Shown here: in pieces, positions 28,115 to 36,983 of the stretch
Numbering within the stretch: the stretch's first letter is position 1
Layout: each line of letters starts with the position of its first letter
Assembly: GCF_003751605.1 (NCBI RefSeq)
Contig: NZ_RJVJ01000001.1
Coordinates: forward strand, 4,402,001 to 4,466,000
DNA length: 64,000 bases
Direction of reading: 5' to 3'
DNA from: Kitasatospora cineracea
GTDB taxonomy: Bacteria; Actinomycetota; Actinomycetes; Streptomycetales; Streptomycetaceae
The notes under the pieces: generated by a model
Database searches by the model: none
Told to the model about the DNA's origin: nothing
Seen by the model: the letters and a program-made list of their open reading frames with translations, nothing else
Translations under genes and position numbers: made by a program

Positions 28115-29371
28115 ATGGCCCTGGAATCGTCCCGCCTGGCCTTCGAGCGGGCCCGGCGCAGCATCGGCGGCGGTGTGGGGTCCGGCCTGCGCGCCGCGAT
28201 GCCTCCCCACCCGCTCTTCGTGCGGGAGGCACGCGGCGCCCACGTGTGGGACCTCGACGGCGACCGGTACACCGACTACGTGATGGCCTGGGGCCCGCTC
28301 CTGCTCGGACACGGCGACCCGCGCGTGCTGTCCGCGGTGTCCGACGTCGCGACCAGGATGCAGGTCGTCGGCACCGGCCACGCGCTGGAGTACCTCGCGG
28401 CGGAGGCGGTCCTGGAGGCCGTCCCGCACGGCGAGCGACTGCTGTGGAGCAACACCGGGACCGAGGCGGTGCAGGTGGCGCTGCGCCTCGCGCGGGCCGC
28501 CACCGGGCGGCGCCGCGTCCTCAAGTTCGCCAAGAGCTACCACGGCTGGCACGACACCGTGTACGCCGGGATGTCCGAGGACGACTGCGACCGGCCCGCC
28601 ACCCCTGGCGGGCCGGGCCAGTCGGCCAGCGTGCTGGACGACCTGGTCGTGGCGCGCTTCAACGACGTGCAGCTGGCCGAGCGCCTGCTGGGCGAGGCCG
28701 TCGAACGGGACATCGCGGCCGTGCTCGTCGACCCGGTGATGAGCAACGCCGGAGTCGAAGCACCCTCGCCGCAGTTCCTGGCGGCGCTGCGCACCCTCTG
28801 CGACCGGCACGGCGTCGTCCTGGTCTTCGACGAGGTGATCGCCGGGTTCCGGATCGCCCGCGGCGGGGCCGCCGAGAAGTACGGCGTGCTGCCCGACCTG
28901 TCCGTCTTCGGGAAGGCGATGGCCGGCGGTTTCACCCAGAGCGCCGTCGTCGGCCGGGCCGAACTCGTCGACCAGGTGGCGGCCGGCGTCGTGCACGCCG
29001 GAACCTTCAACGCCAACCCGATCGCGCTGGCGGCCGTCGAGGCGACGATGCGCGTCCTGGCCGATCCCGCGCTCTACGAGCAGCTCGAATGGACCTCGGC
29101 CGAGTTCGAGGCCCTCGTCGGCGGCGCCCTCGGCCCGTCGTCCGAGTTCGGCCGCTTCAACCGGGTCGGCTCGCTCCTCCAGTACGTCCCCGCCGGCGGG
29201 GCCACCGGGCTCCACGGAACCGGCGGGACCTGGACCGCGATCCTCGAAGGGATGCTGCGCCAGGGCTTCCTGTTCATGCCCTCCGGCAAGGTCTTCCTCA
29301 GCGCGGCGCACACCACCGCCGACATCGAGGCGACGGCCGAGGCCCTCCACCGGCTCCTGGAGAAGCTCTGA
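28115..29371 (+). CDS. Class III PLP-dependent aminotransferase (GSA-aminomutase-like)
   Basis: A 418-residue protein of the class III fold: DLDGDRYTDYVMAWGPLLLG, SNTGTEAVQVALRLARAATG, SYHGWHDTVY, LVFDEVIAGFRIARGG (D239) and the PLP-Lys in LSVFGKAMAGGF (K267). The overall pattern is nearer to glutamate-1-semialdehyde aminomutase relatives than to acetylornithine transaminases. With an amine oxidase in the same operon it offers a second route to deaminate, or to re-aminate, a carbonyl intermediate. A weak ribosome-binding site precedes ATG 28115. Confidence 0.9.
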   Translation: MALESSRLAFERARRSIGGGVGSGLRAAMPPHPLFVREARGAHVWDLDGDRYTDYVMAWGPLLLGHGDPRVLSAVSDVATRMQVVGTGHALEYLAAEAVLEAVPHGERLLWSNTGTEAVQVALRLARAATGRRRVLKFAKSYHGWHDTVYAGMSEDDCDRPATPGGPGQSASVLDDLVVARFNDVQLAERLLGEAVERDIAAVLVDPVMSNAGVEAPSPQFLAALRTLCDRHGVVLVFDEVIAGFRIARGGAAEKYGVLPDLSVFGKAMAGGFTQSAVVGRAELVDQVAAGVVHAGTFNANPIALAAVEATMRVLADPALYEQLEWTSAEFEALVGGALGPSSEFGRFNRVGSLLQYVPAGGATGLHGTGGTWTAILEGMLRQGFLFMPSGKVFLSAAHTTADIEATAEALHRLLEKL

Positions 29372-29467
29372 TCTCCGGCTCGATCCCCCACGTGTGAGCC
29401 CCACCCACTCCGGACCGGGCCGTGTGTTCCCCCGCGGCCCGGTCCGGCCCACCTCCCGGAAGACACC

Positions 29468-31033
29468 ATGCTGAACCTCTCGGTCCTGCTAGAGGACTCC
29501 GCCCGCACGCACCCCGACCGGGACGCCGTGGTCCTCGGCCCGACGCGGCTCACCTACGCCCAGGTCGACGCCGCCGCGAACCGGGTCGCCAACCTGCTCG
29601 TGGAGCGCGGGGTGCGGCCCGGCGACAAGGTGGCGCTGAGCTGTCCGAACGTGCCGCAGTTCCCGATCGTCTACTACGGCGTCCTCAAGGCCGGAGCGGT
29701 CGTCGTCCCGCTCAACATCCTGCTCAAGTCCCGCGAGGTGGCCCACCACCTGCGCGACGCCGAAGCGAAGGCCTACTTCTGCTTCCAGGGGACGCCCGAC
29801 CTGGCGATCGGCGAGGAGGGCCGGAAGGCGTTCGACGAGGTCGGGACCTGTGAGCACTTCTTCCTGATGACCGCCGACCCGGCAGCGCCCCCGCCGATCG
29901 AGGGAGTCCCCTCACCGGGGGGAGCGGAGAACATGGACGCGGCGCTCGCCGGCATGTCACCGGTCTTCGACCCGGTGGCCACCGAGGCCACCGACACCGC
30001 CGTGATCCTCTACACCTCGGGCACGACGGGCCGGCCCAAGGGGGCGGAACTCTCCCACGCGAACACGATGATGAACGTGATGGCCTGCAACCGGATGTTC
30101 CGCAGCAGGCCGGCCACCGACAGCCACGTCGTCTGCCTGCCGCTGTTCCACACCTTCGGCGCCACCGTCCAGATGCACGCGGGGTTCTCGACGGCCGCGA
30201 CCCTCCACCTCGTGCCGCGCTTCGACGCGGAACAGGTCGTGCGGCTGATGGACACCGAGGTGATCACCTTCTTCGCCGGCGTGCCGACCATGTGGTGGGG
30301 ACTGCTGGGCGCCCTCACGGACACCGTCGACGTGGAGCGGATCGCCCGCAACCTGCGCGTCGGCACGTCCGGCGGCGCCGCGCTGCCGGTCGAGATCCTC
30401 GGCCGGGTCGAGGAGAAGTTCGGCGTGCGGGTCCTGGAGGGCTACGGCCTGTCCGAGACGTCTCCGGTGGTGACCTTCTCCGCCCCCGACCTCGGGTCGC
30501 GCCCCGGCTCCATCGGCGTCCCGATCTGGGGCGTCGAGGTCAAACTGGTCGCCCGGGACTGGTCGGAGGTCACGGGGGTCGGCGAGGTGGGAGAACTCGC
30601 GGTCAAGGGCCACTGCGTCATGAAGGGCTACTACAACCGGCCCGAGGCCACCGCCGAAGTGCTCAGGAACGGCTGGCTCCGCACCGGTGACCTGGCCCGC
30701 AGGGACGAGGACGGCTTCTACTACATCGTCGACCGCTCCAAGGACCTGATCATCCGCGGCGGCTTCAACGTCTACCCGCGCGAGGTCGAGGAAGTGCTGG
30801 TGACGCACCCCGCGATCAGTCTGGCCGCGGTCGTCGGCGTGCCCCACCGGAGCCACGGCGAGGAGGTCAAGGCCTTCGTCATCCTGGAGCCCGGCGCCGA
30901 GGCCGTCCCCGACGAACTGATCGCCTGGGGCCGGGAACAGATGGCCGGCTACAAGTACCCGCGCATCGTGGAGATCGTCGAGCGGCTGCCGATGACCGCC
31001 ACCGGCAAGATCCTCAAACGCGAACTCAAGTGA
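29468..31033 (+). CDS. Long-chain-type acyl-CoA ligase (FadD-like)
   Basis: A 521-residue ANL enzyme. Motifs: VILYTSGTTGRPKGAELSH, GYGLSETSPVV, LRTGDLARRDEDGFYYIVDR with SKDLIIRGGFNVYPREVEE, and the catalytic Lys in LPMTATGKILKRELK at the very C-terminus. It closes the plus-strand operon, 96 bp after the aminotransferase, and would activate the carboxylic acid end product for beta-oxidation. The same gene set (BVMO, hydrolase, ADH, FadD13) occurs in the mycobacterial mymA operon. Its stop overlaps the convergent phosphatase gene by 8 bp. Confidence 0.92.
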   Translation: MLNLSVLLEDSARTHPDRDAVVLGPTRLTYAQVDAAANRVANLLVERGVRPGDKVALSCPNVPQFPIVYYGVLKAGAVVVPLNILLKSREVAHHLRDAEAKAYFCFQGTPDLAIGEEGRKAFDEVGTCEHFFLMTADPAAPPPIEGVPSPGGAENMDAALAGMSPVFDPVATEATDTAVILYTSGTTGRPKGAELSHANTMMNVMACNRMFRSRPATDSHVVCLPLFHTFGATVQMHAGFSTAATLHLVPRFDAEQVVRLMDTEVITFFAGVPTMWWGLLGALTDTVDVERIARNLRVGTSGGAALPVEILGRVEEKFGVRVLEGYGLSETSPVVTFSAPDLGSRPGSIGVPIWGVEVKLVARDWSEVTGVGEVGELAVKGHCVMKGYYNRPEATAEVLRNGWLRTGDLARRDEDGFYYIVDRSKDLIIRGGFNVYPREVEEVLVTHPAISLAAVVGVPHRSHGEEVKAFVILEPGAEAVPDELIAWGREQMAGYKYPRIVEIVERLPMTATGKILKRELK

Positions 31034-33431
31034 GTGGCGCGGCGCCAGGCAGGGCCTGCTCGGTCCAGATGGTCTTCCCGGACCGGTCGTAGCGACTGCC
31101 CCAGCGCGCGGTGAGCTGGGCGACGAGGAACAGGCCGCGGCCGCCTTCGTCGGCCCAACGGGCCCGCCGCAGGCGGGGCTGCGTGTTGCTGGGGTCGGTG
31201 ACCTCGCACACCAGGACGTGGTCGCGGATCAGCCGCAGACCGACGGGGCCGCCGGCGTAGCGGACGGCGTTGGTGACCAGCTCGCTGACCACCAGTTCGG
31301 TGGTGAAGGCGAGGTCGTCCAGGCCCCAGTCCGCGAGTTGGCGGGCCGTCACCTCGCGGGCGTCGGCGACGACGGCCGGATCGGCCGGGAACTCCCACGC
31401 GGCGGTGGCCCCCGCGGGCAGCACGCGCGTGCGGGCCAGGAGCAGCGCGACGTCGTCGCGCGGCGGGCGTTCACCGGCCCGGGAGAGCACGGCCCGGCCG
31501 ATCTCCTGGAGCGGACGACCCGGTCGGCAGTGCGCCGCCAGGCGCTCGTTCAGCCGCCGCAGGCCGGCGGCCGCGTCGTGGTCGGCGCCCTCGACCAGCC
31601 CGTCCGTGTACAGCGCGAGGACGGTACCGGGAGCCAGCTCGATCGTGGTGGCTTCGAACGGCATGCCCCCGACGCCCAGGGGCGGCCCGGGGGAGAGTTC
31701 CTCCAGCACACGGGGAGGGCCCTCCGGAGGGACCACGACCGGCGGCGGGTGTCCGGCCGAAGCCACGCTGCAGCGGCCGGTGACGGGGTCGTACAGCGCG
31801 TACAGGCACGTGGCGCCGATCGCGTCCTGCTCCTCGGGGTCGGCCTCGGAGGCGAGCCGGGCGACGAGGTCGTCCAGGTGGGCGAGCAGTTCGCCGGGGT
31901 CGAGCTCCAGGTCGGCCAGCGTCTGGATCGCGGCGCGCAGCCGACCCATGGTGGCCGTGGCGGCCAGGCCGTGGCCGATGACGTCGCCGACGACGAAGGC
32001 GGCCCTCAGCGAGGGCAGCGGGATCACGTCGTACCAGTCACCGCTGACCTCCGCGCCCCCGCCCGCGGGCAGGTACGTCCCCGCGGTGTCGGCCGCCGGG
32101 GCGTCGGTGGCCGCCGGCGGGAGCAGACGCTGCTGGAGGGCGACGGCCGCTCGGTGCTCGCGGGTGTACCGGCGGGCGTTGTCCACGCTCAGCGCCGCCC
32201 GCGAGGCGATCTCGGCCAGCAGGTCCGCGTCCTGCCGGTCGAACGGGGCCGACCGGTCGGTGCGCCAGAGGTCGACCGAGCCGAGCAGCAGACCGCGCGC
32301 ACGCAGCGCCACGGCGATGGCCGAGCGCCCGTCCTCGGGAACGACCAGGCGGATGACCTCCGGGGCGCCGAGCGCCTCGACGTAGGCCGCCCGGTCGCCG
32401 ATGACGGTCTCGCCGCGCTGGTAGCTCCGCAGGACCGGGTGATCGGGGTACGGGGGATTCGGCTCGCCGGGCTGCACGAGCGGGGCCGGCCAGGGCCCGG
32501 CGGCCGACGCCACCGCCGCCCGGCGCATGTGCAGGTCCCCGCCACCGACGCTCCTCGGGGGCTCGTCCCCTTCGAGCACGGCCTCGGCGAGGTCCACCGA
32601 GCCCAGGTCCGCGAAGGCGGGGACGAGGACGTCGACGAGACTCTGGGCGGTGTCCCGGACATCGAGGGAGGCACCGATCCGGACCGAGGCCTGGTACCGC
32701 AGCTCCAGTTCCCGACGCGCCCGCTCCGAGGCGGTGGCATCGGCCAGGAGCACGGCCACGCCGCTCGGGTGCCGCTGCGCGTCCTCCAGCCGGAGCGCGG
32801 ACAGCGAGAAGGACCAGCGCCGACCGGGAACCTGCGGCGAGTGCATCCGCTGCTCGTGCCCGACCAGCGGCACACCCGAACCGAGGACCCGCCGCAGCCC
32901 CGCCTCGGCCTCCTCGGCATCCTGCGGGGACATCACCTCCGCCAGCCGACCGCCGACCGGCAGGCCGGGACCGCCGAACACCTCGGACGTGATGTTGGTC
33001 CGCACCACGGTCAGGTCCGTGTCGTGGATGCCGATCCCGATCCGGCCCTGGGCGAGCAGCGCGCGCAACAGGGCCGCACCCTGCTCCCAGTCGGTCGCGC
33101 TGCGGGCGGGGCAGGCCAGGACCAGGAACGAGGAGTCCTGCCACGGCACCACCTGGAAGACGACCTCGACCGCGCCGCCCGAGCGGTGCCGCAACACCGC
33201 CCGCCCCGCCCGCGCCGGCAGCGGTTCCCCGGGGTCGGACCCGGACCGCTCGGAGGCGTCGGCCAGCAGGCGTCCGACCGGCCTCCCGCAGACCTCCGCG
33301 GCCGTCAGGCCCAGCAGGGCCTCGGCCCCGCGGGACCAGTGGAGCACGGTGCCACGGCCGTCGACCACGGCCGCCGCGATCTCGCCCAACACGGACGCGG
33401 AAGGCCCTCCGCCCGGGGGAGACAGCTGCAT
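31026..33431 (-). CDS. PAS-GAF-SpoIIE phosphatase-ATPase signalling protein
   Basis: An 801-residue cytoplasmic protein. Order of domains: PAS (about 10-125), second PAS-like region (130-270), GAF (290-430), PPM/SpoIIE phosphatase (460-660; GGGAEVSGDWYDVIPLPSLR, VGDVIGHGLAATATMGRL, LYTDGLVEG, PPRDDVALLLA) and a C-terminal HATPase_c_2 anti-sigma-kinase domain (TTELVVSELVTNAVRYAGG, DEGRGLFLVAQLTARWGSR). This is the common Streptomyces fusion of RsbU-like phosphatase with RsbW-like kinase, which controls anti-sigma-factor antagonists. Start ATG 33431 gives MQLSPPGGGPSAS just before the first PAS; the frame is open further upstream but is not gene-like. Confidence 0.9.
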   Translation of the reverse strand: MQLSPPGGGPSASVLGEIAAAVVDGRGTVLHWSRGAEALLGLTAAEVCGRPVGRLLADASERSGSDPGEPLPARAGRAVLRHRSGGAVEVVFQVVPWQDSSFLVLACPARSATDWEQGAALLRALLAQGRIGIGIHDTDLTVVRTNITSEVFGGPGLPVGGRLAEVMSPQDAEEAEAGLRRVLGSGVPLVGHEQRMHSPQVPGRRWSFSLSALRLEDAQRHPSGVAVLLADATASERARRELELRYQASVRIGASLDVRDTAQSLVDVLVPAFADLGSVDLAEAVLEGDEPPRSVGGGDLHMRRAAVASAAGPWPAPLVQPGEPNPPYPDHPVLRSYQRGETVIGDRAAYVEALGAPEVIRLVVPEDGRSAIAVALRARGLLLGSVDLWRTDRSAPFDRQDADLLAEIASRAALSVDNARRYTREHRAAVALQQRLLPPAATDAPAADTAGTYLPAGGGAEVSGDWYDVIPLPSLRAAFVVGDVIGHGLAATATMGRLRAAIQTLADLELDPGELLAHLDDLVARLASEADPEEQDAIGATCLYALYDPVTGRCSVASAGHPPPVVVPPEGPPRVLEELSPGPPLGVGGMPFEATTIELAPGTVLALYTDGLVEGADHDAAAGLRRLNERLAAHCRPGRPLQEIGRAVLSRAGERPPRDDVALLLARTRVLPAGATAAWEFPADPAVVADAREVTARQLADWGLDDLAFTTELVVSELVTNAVRYAGGPVGLRLIRDHVLVCEVTDPSNTQPRLRRARWADEGGRGLFLVAQLTARWGSRYDRSGKTIWTEQALPGAAPLT

Positions 33432-33905
33432 GCTTCCCACCTCCGCACACGATGACCGCCACGTCCCAGTCTGGTCCGCCCGGCCGGTGCCCGCGCTTCG
33501 AACGCCGGGCGGGAAGCGCGGGCCGGTCGGTCGGTGGCGTCGCACCGCGCCGCTCGGAAGATCACGGCATGGGGCCAGTGGGTCGACGACTCCGTCGCCC
33601 GCCGCGTCCGGTCCCTTCAGGAAGGCCGGGCCTGACGACTGCCGCGGCTCCTGCCGGAGAGCAGGTGCAGCTCGAGGGTGGGCCGGGGACACTCAGCCGG
33701 TGCCGTGGGTGGGCGACTCCACGCCTCGGGAACGCCTTCGGAGCCGTCGAGCAGGTTCACCCGGAACGGCCCTCGGCGACGCCCCGGGCCGGGTGCCCGC
33801 GGATGTTCGCGGGGCGCGTGTCGCAACAAGGTGCCGCAGGTCGTGGATGGTCATGTGGAGCAGTCGTCAGCCGATCGCTCCAAGGGGGGTCTCCCGTGCC
33901 GGAAC
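33432..33905. other. Gene-less interval before the DUF1345 remnant
   Basis: I see no supported gene in either strand over 474 bp. It should contain the phosphatase promoter at its left end. The missing N-terminal half of the DUF1345 protein is not found in any frame here, so the region looks like a recombination scar. Confidence 0.4.
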
Positions 33906-34367
33906 GTGCTCCCCGGCGTACCGGGGAACGGCGCTCCAGCGGTACGTCCTCGGCACGGCACCGGGGCCGGGGGCCCCCTCTTCATCGCGGTCGGCGCTCT
34001 CCTCGTGGCGGTGGTGTGGTTCCCCGGGCACATCAGTTCGGCGCTCCCCACGGCGGCGCGCGGGGTGACGGCCCTCGTCCTGGTGGTCGTCGCCTGGGTC
34101 TCGGTGGTGGTCGCCTTCGCGGTGGCGTTCCACGCCGACGACCTTGCCGAGGGCGGACGGGCGTTGGACTTTCCGGGCGGCCGGGAACCCGTCTGGGGAG
34201 ACTACGTGTACTTCGCACTGTCGGTCATGACGACGTTCGGGACGACGGACGTCACGGTGCGGTCGAGGGCGATGCGGCGGACGGTGGCCGCCAACGCCGT
34301 GATCGCGTTCGCGTTCAACACGGTCACGGTGGCCAGTGTCGTCTCCGCGCTGAACACCACCGGCTGA
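33906..34367 (+). pseudogene. 5'-truncated DUF1345 membrane protein
   Basis: From about 33935 the frame reads as the C-terminal two thirds of a DUF1345 integral membrane protein: PLFIAVGALLVAVVWF, ALVLVVVAWVSVVVAFAVAF, GRALDFPGGREPVWGDYVYF, then SVMTTFGTTDVTVRSRAMRR and NAVIAFAFNTVTVASVVSAL. The family normally has about 210 residues with two further N-terminal helices and a Trp-Asp motif, which are missing. GTG 33906 could initiate a 153-residue product, but its ribosome-binding site is poor. I favour a decayed gene; a functional short form cannot be excluded. Confidence 0.55.
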
Positions 34368-34464
34368 CGCCGTCCCTGAGCCTTTCCTCGAACCGGGGGT
34401 GGACCGAGGTGCCTTTCGGTGAACGGACAACGCGGGTTGCCCACCGCCTGACGTGCAGTCATAG

Positions 34465-34782
34465 GTGTCGGAGAAGGTGATCGAGCGGCTGTACGCCTGC
34501 TCGTCCGTCCTCTACAGCCTCCAGCACCTGGGTTTCGTGATCCCGCCGCAGGCGGACGCGGGCTGGGTGGGCCCGGCCGGTCCCGGGCCGTCCTACCTGG
34601 ACGAGGGTTCCGGCGGGCCGGAGAACGACTTCACCAACCGCAACGTCACCTTCATGACCTGGAACCAGCTGCACCTGGCGCGGATGCTGAAGGACGCGGG
34701 CGGCGTCCCGGCGCACGGCAACCAGCGTTCGGAGTGGGACGCGGGCTGCCGCTTCGACTTCGAGAACCCCGAGCACCGGTAG
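34465..34782 (+). pseudogene. Truncated duplicate of the 11.3-kb flavodoxin-fold oxidoreductase
   Basis: The frame repeats the intact reductase almost residue for residue from KVIERLYACSSVL onward and ends with the same FDFENPEHR. It lacks the first 99 residues, including the FMN phosphate loop. It also lacks residues 114-145 through a clean 96-bp in-frame deletion between two CTC triplets. Downstream DNA to about 34855 is also similar to that after the intact gene. Without the FMN-binding half the product cannot be a working oxidoreductase. Confidence 0.85.
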
Positions 34783-34989
34783 GGAGCTTCACCGGACCTG
34801 GCGGACCTGGTCGGCGGTGGGCTCACGGCCGGGACGGCGAGGGGGACTCGGCGGCGGCCTCGGCGATGACGGCGGTGGCCGGGGCGGCCCCGGCGGCGGT
34901 ACCGGGCCGTACGGCAGGCGTCCACCGCCGCGGCTCCCCGCTCGTACCACCGTGGCCGCGGGCGCGTGCGGTGCCGCGCCGTGCACGGG

Positions 34990-35952
34990 TCATCCGGGCA
35001 GTCTGGTGTGCAGCCGGACGGTGGTGCCGGTCTGCGCGGTGGAGCGGATCTGGACGAGGTCGCAGAGCTGCTGGACGAGCCAGAGCCCGCGGCCGCCGAC
35101 CTGGTCGACGGTGGGGCGGAGGCGGCCGACCAGCGGGTCCTGGAGGTGGCCGGAGTCGTGGAACTCGCAGATCAGGTCCGCGCCCTCCACCCAGGTGCGC
35201 AGGACGCCCCGGCCGCCGCCGTGCTTGATGCTGTTGCCGGCGACCTCGCAGGCGGCGATCAGCAGTTCGCTCAGGCGCGTGCCCTTCAGGCCGTACCGGC
35301 TCGCGCAGGCGGTGATGTGGGCGCGTACCGCGGCGAGCCGGCCCCGCTGGTAGGGGAGCTCCTCGTGGTCGGCCGAGGCCGTCAGCTCGGGGAAGGCGTA
35401 GGGCTCCTGGACGTAGGAGCTGTTGGGGCCGTGGCTTCCCCCGCTGAGGAGCATGGGGTGGCAGCGCCGCGCGGACTCCAGCGCGGCTGGTTCCAGCGCG
35501 GCGGTGTCGTAGGGACACAGCAGCCACCAGGCCGGAGACTGGGTGAACGCGAGGTTCAGCAGCCACTCGTGGTACCCGAACTCGCTGCTCTCGGCCGCGG
35601 AGGGCTCGCTCCACGAGGGCTCGCTGATGCCGCGGACCGGATGGCCCTCGGCGGCCTTGGAGACCCAGTCGCGCCAGGCGGGGATCAGCCGTCCGGGGTT
35701 GCGGCCGAGGGCCGCGGTGTCGAGGAAGGTGACGCCTTCGGCGGCGTCCGTGCCCTCCAGTTCGGTGCGCAGCATGCGCTCCTTCGACTCCGCGACCGCG
35801 ACCAGGACGAGTTCGCTCCCGGCGTGGGCGTCGTGGATGAAGGACATGGCGCCGTCGAGGAACTGGGCGTCCCCGTCGTAGGGGTACAGCTCGTGCCGGA
35901 AGGCGGATTCCCGGGCGGGGGCTTCCGGGCGCGTCGTGCTGTTCTCGCTCAC
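34990..35952 (-). CDS. MEDS-domain sensor with RsbW-like ATPase domain
   Basis: A 320-residue protein with GTG start overlapping the TGA of the upstream gene (GTGA at 35949-35952). The N-terminal half is MEDS-like (RHELYPYDGDAQFLDGAMSF, HAGSELVLVAVAESKERML, WLLCPYDTAALEP). The C-terminal half is a HATPase_c_2 domain (LSELLIAACEVAGNSIKHGG, GGRGLWLVQQLCDLVQIRS). The N box EVAGNSIKHG and the glycine-rich G boxes are complete. Such proteins are predicted anti-sigma-factor kinases whose activity is gated by the MEDS sensor. It is translated with the MEDS-STAS gene and probably forms a pair with it. Confidence 0.85.
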   Translation of the reverse strand: MSENSTTRPEAPARESAFRHELYPYDGDAQFLDGAMSFIHDAHAGSELVLVAVAESKERMLRTELEGTDAAEGVTFLDTAALGRNPGRLIPAWRDWVSKAAEGHPVRGISEPSWSEPSAAESSEFGYHEWLLNLAFTQSPAWWLLCPYDTAALEPAALESARRCHPMLLSGGSHGPNSSYVQEPYAFPELTASADHEELPYQRGRLAAVRAHITACASRYGLKGTRLSELLIAACEVAGNSIKHGGGRGVLRTWVEGADLICEFHDSGHLQDPLVGRLRPTVDQVGGRGLWLVQQLCDLVQIRSTAQTGTTVRLHTRLPG

Positions 35953-36815
35953 GGTGCCAGCTCCACGGGGATCTGCGGGGCGTCGTAGCCGAGCAGCGAC
36001 CAGCAGCGCCGGAACGCCTCGTCCGCCTTCTCGATCACGATCCGGCGGCCGGGGACCTTGCAGGCCGCGTCGACGAGGGCGCGCATGCCGGCGACGTCCA
36101 CCAGTTCGAGGTCCTCGCACCGCAGCCGTACGGTGGCCGAGCGGGTGACGAGTTCGTCCAGGGCGGTGCGGAAGGTGTCGGCGCTGTCCGAGTCCACCAC
36201 GCCGCTCACGCTCCAGCAGTCCGTTCCTGCGCTGTACATCCGAAAACCTGGCACCTCCGCTCGTGTGCCCAGTTCGTGCGGATGTACTCCGGAGGCCTGT
36301 TCCAGGAGACCGGGGCGGAAGCTGTCGCGGTGGTAGGCGCAGACGACGACGGCCGCCCCGGCGAGCGTCAGGCGGTCCAGGTCCAGTTCGTGCCGGGCGA
36401 TCTCCCGCGGGCTCGCGCCGCCCGGCCACACGCGGTCCATCCGGGCCAGGACCCGCAGCGCGCGGAAACCCTGTCGGCTCGCGGTGTCCGCCTCCCGGAG
36501 CACCAGGTCCAGCATCGCCGCCGCGTTCCACCCGGCGCCGCCCGCCTGTTCGGTCAGCGGGTCGACGACGATGCCCTGCGGCGCGCCGTCGAGCGACCAC
36601 CGGGTGTCGGGCGCGCCGATGAGCAGCACCTTGTCGCCGAAGAGGGCCCCGTCGGCGGCGAAGGCCCGAGTCGTCGCGGTGAAGTCGTCACCGGGACCGA
36701 CCAGCCAGCAGACGTGATCGCCCGCGTCGACGGGATCGAGGGTCGGTAGGGCACGTGCGCTCCTCACCTGCCCTCCCTCCGCCCCGTTCCCCTGCGTGAG
36801 CATCCTATCGGTCAC
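35949..36815 (-). CDS. MEDS-STAS protein (predicted anti-sigma-factor antagonist without the phospho-serine)
   Basis: A 288-residue protein. GTG 36815 gives MTDRMLTQGNGAEGG; the internal ATG 36803 is an alternative. The MEDS domain covers about 25-190 (DAGDHVCWLVGPGDDFTATT, LDRLTLAGAAVVVCAYHRDS). A STAS domain covers about 200-288 (CWSVSGVVDSDSADTFRTAL, LELVDVAGMRALVDAACK). In SpoIIAA/RsbV the loop has a phosphorylated Ser in DSSG; here it reads DVAG. So it may bind a partner kinase but cannot be switched by the usual phosphorylation. Confidence 0.85.
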   Translation of the reverse strand: MTDRMLTQGNGAEGGQVRSARALPTLDPVDAGDHVCWLVGPGDDFTATTRAFAADGALFGDKVLLIGAPDTRWSLDGAPQGIVVDPLTEQAGGAGWNAAAMLDLVLREADTASRQGFRALRVLARMDRVWPGGASPREIARHELDLDRLTLAGAAVVVCAYHRDSFRPGLLEQASGVHPHELGTRAEVPGFRMYSAGTDCWSVSGVVDSDSADTFRTALDELVTRSATVRLRCEDLELVDVAGMRALVDAACKVPGRRIVIEKADEAFRRCWSLLGYDAPQIPVELAP

Positions 36816-36983
36816 GGCTGCCGGGACGGAGGGCGCGGCCGGAGCACCGACGAGGAACCCGTGCGGTCCTCGCGGGCGGCACGCCGCCGCGTTGCCGACC
36901 CCGCCGGGCCGGACCTTGTGCCGGGGGAGGCGGTCCGCTGACCGCCCGGGCGGGCCGGACGGCGTTCGTGCGGCGGTCGTCCG

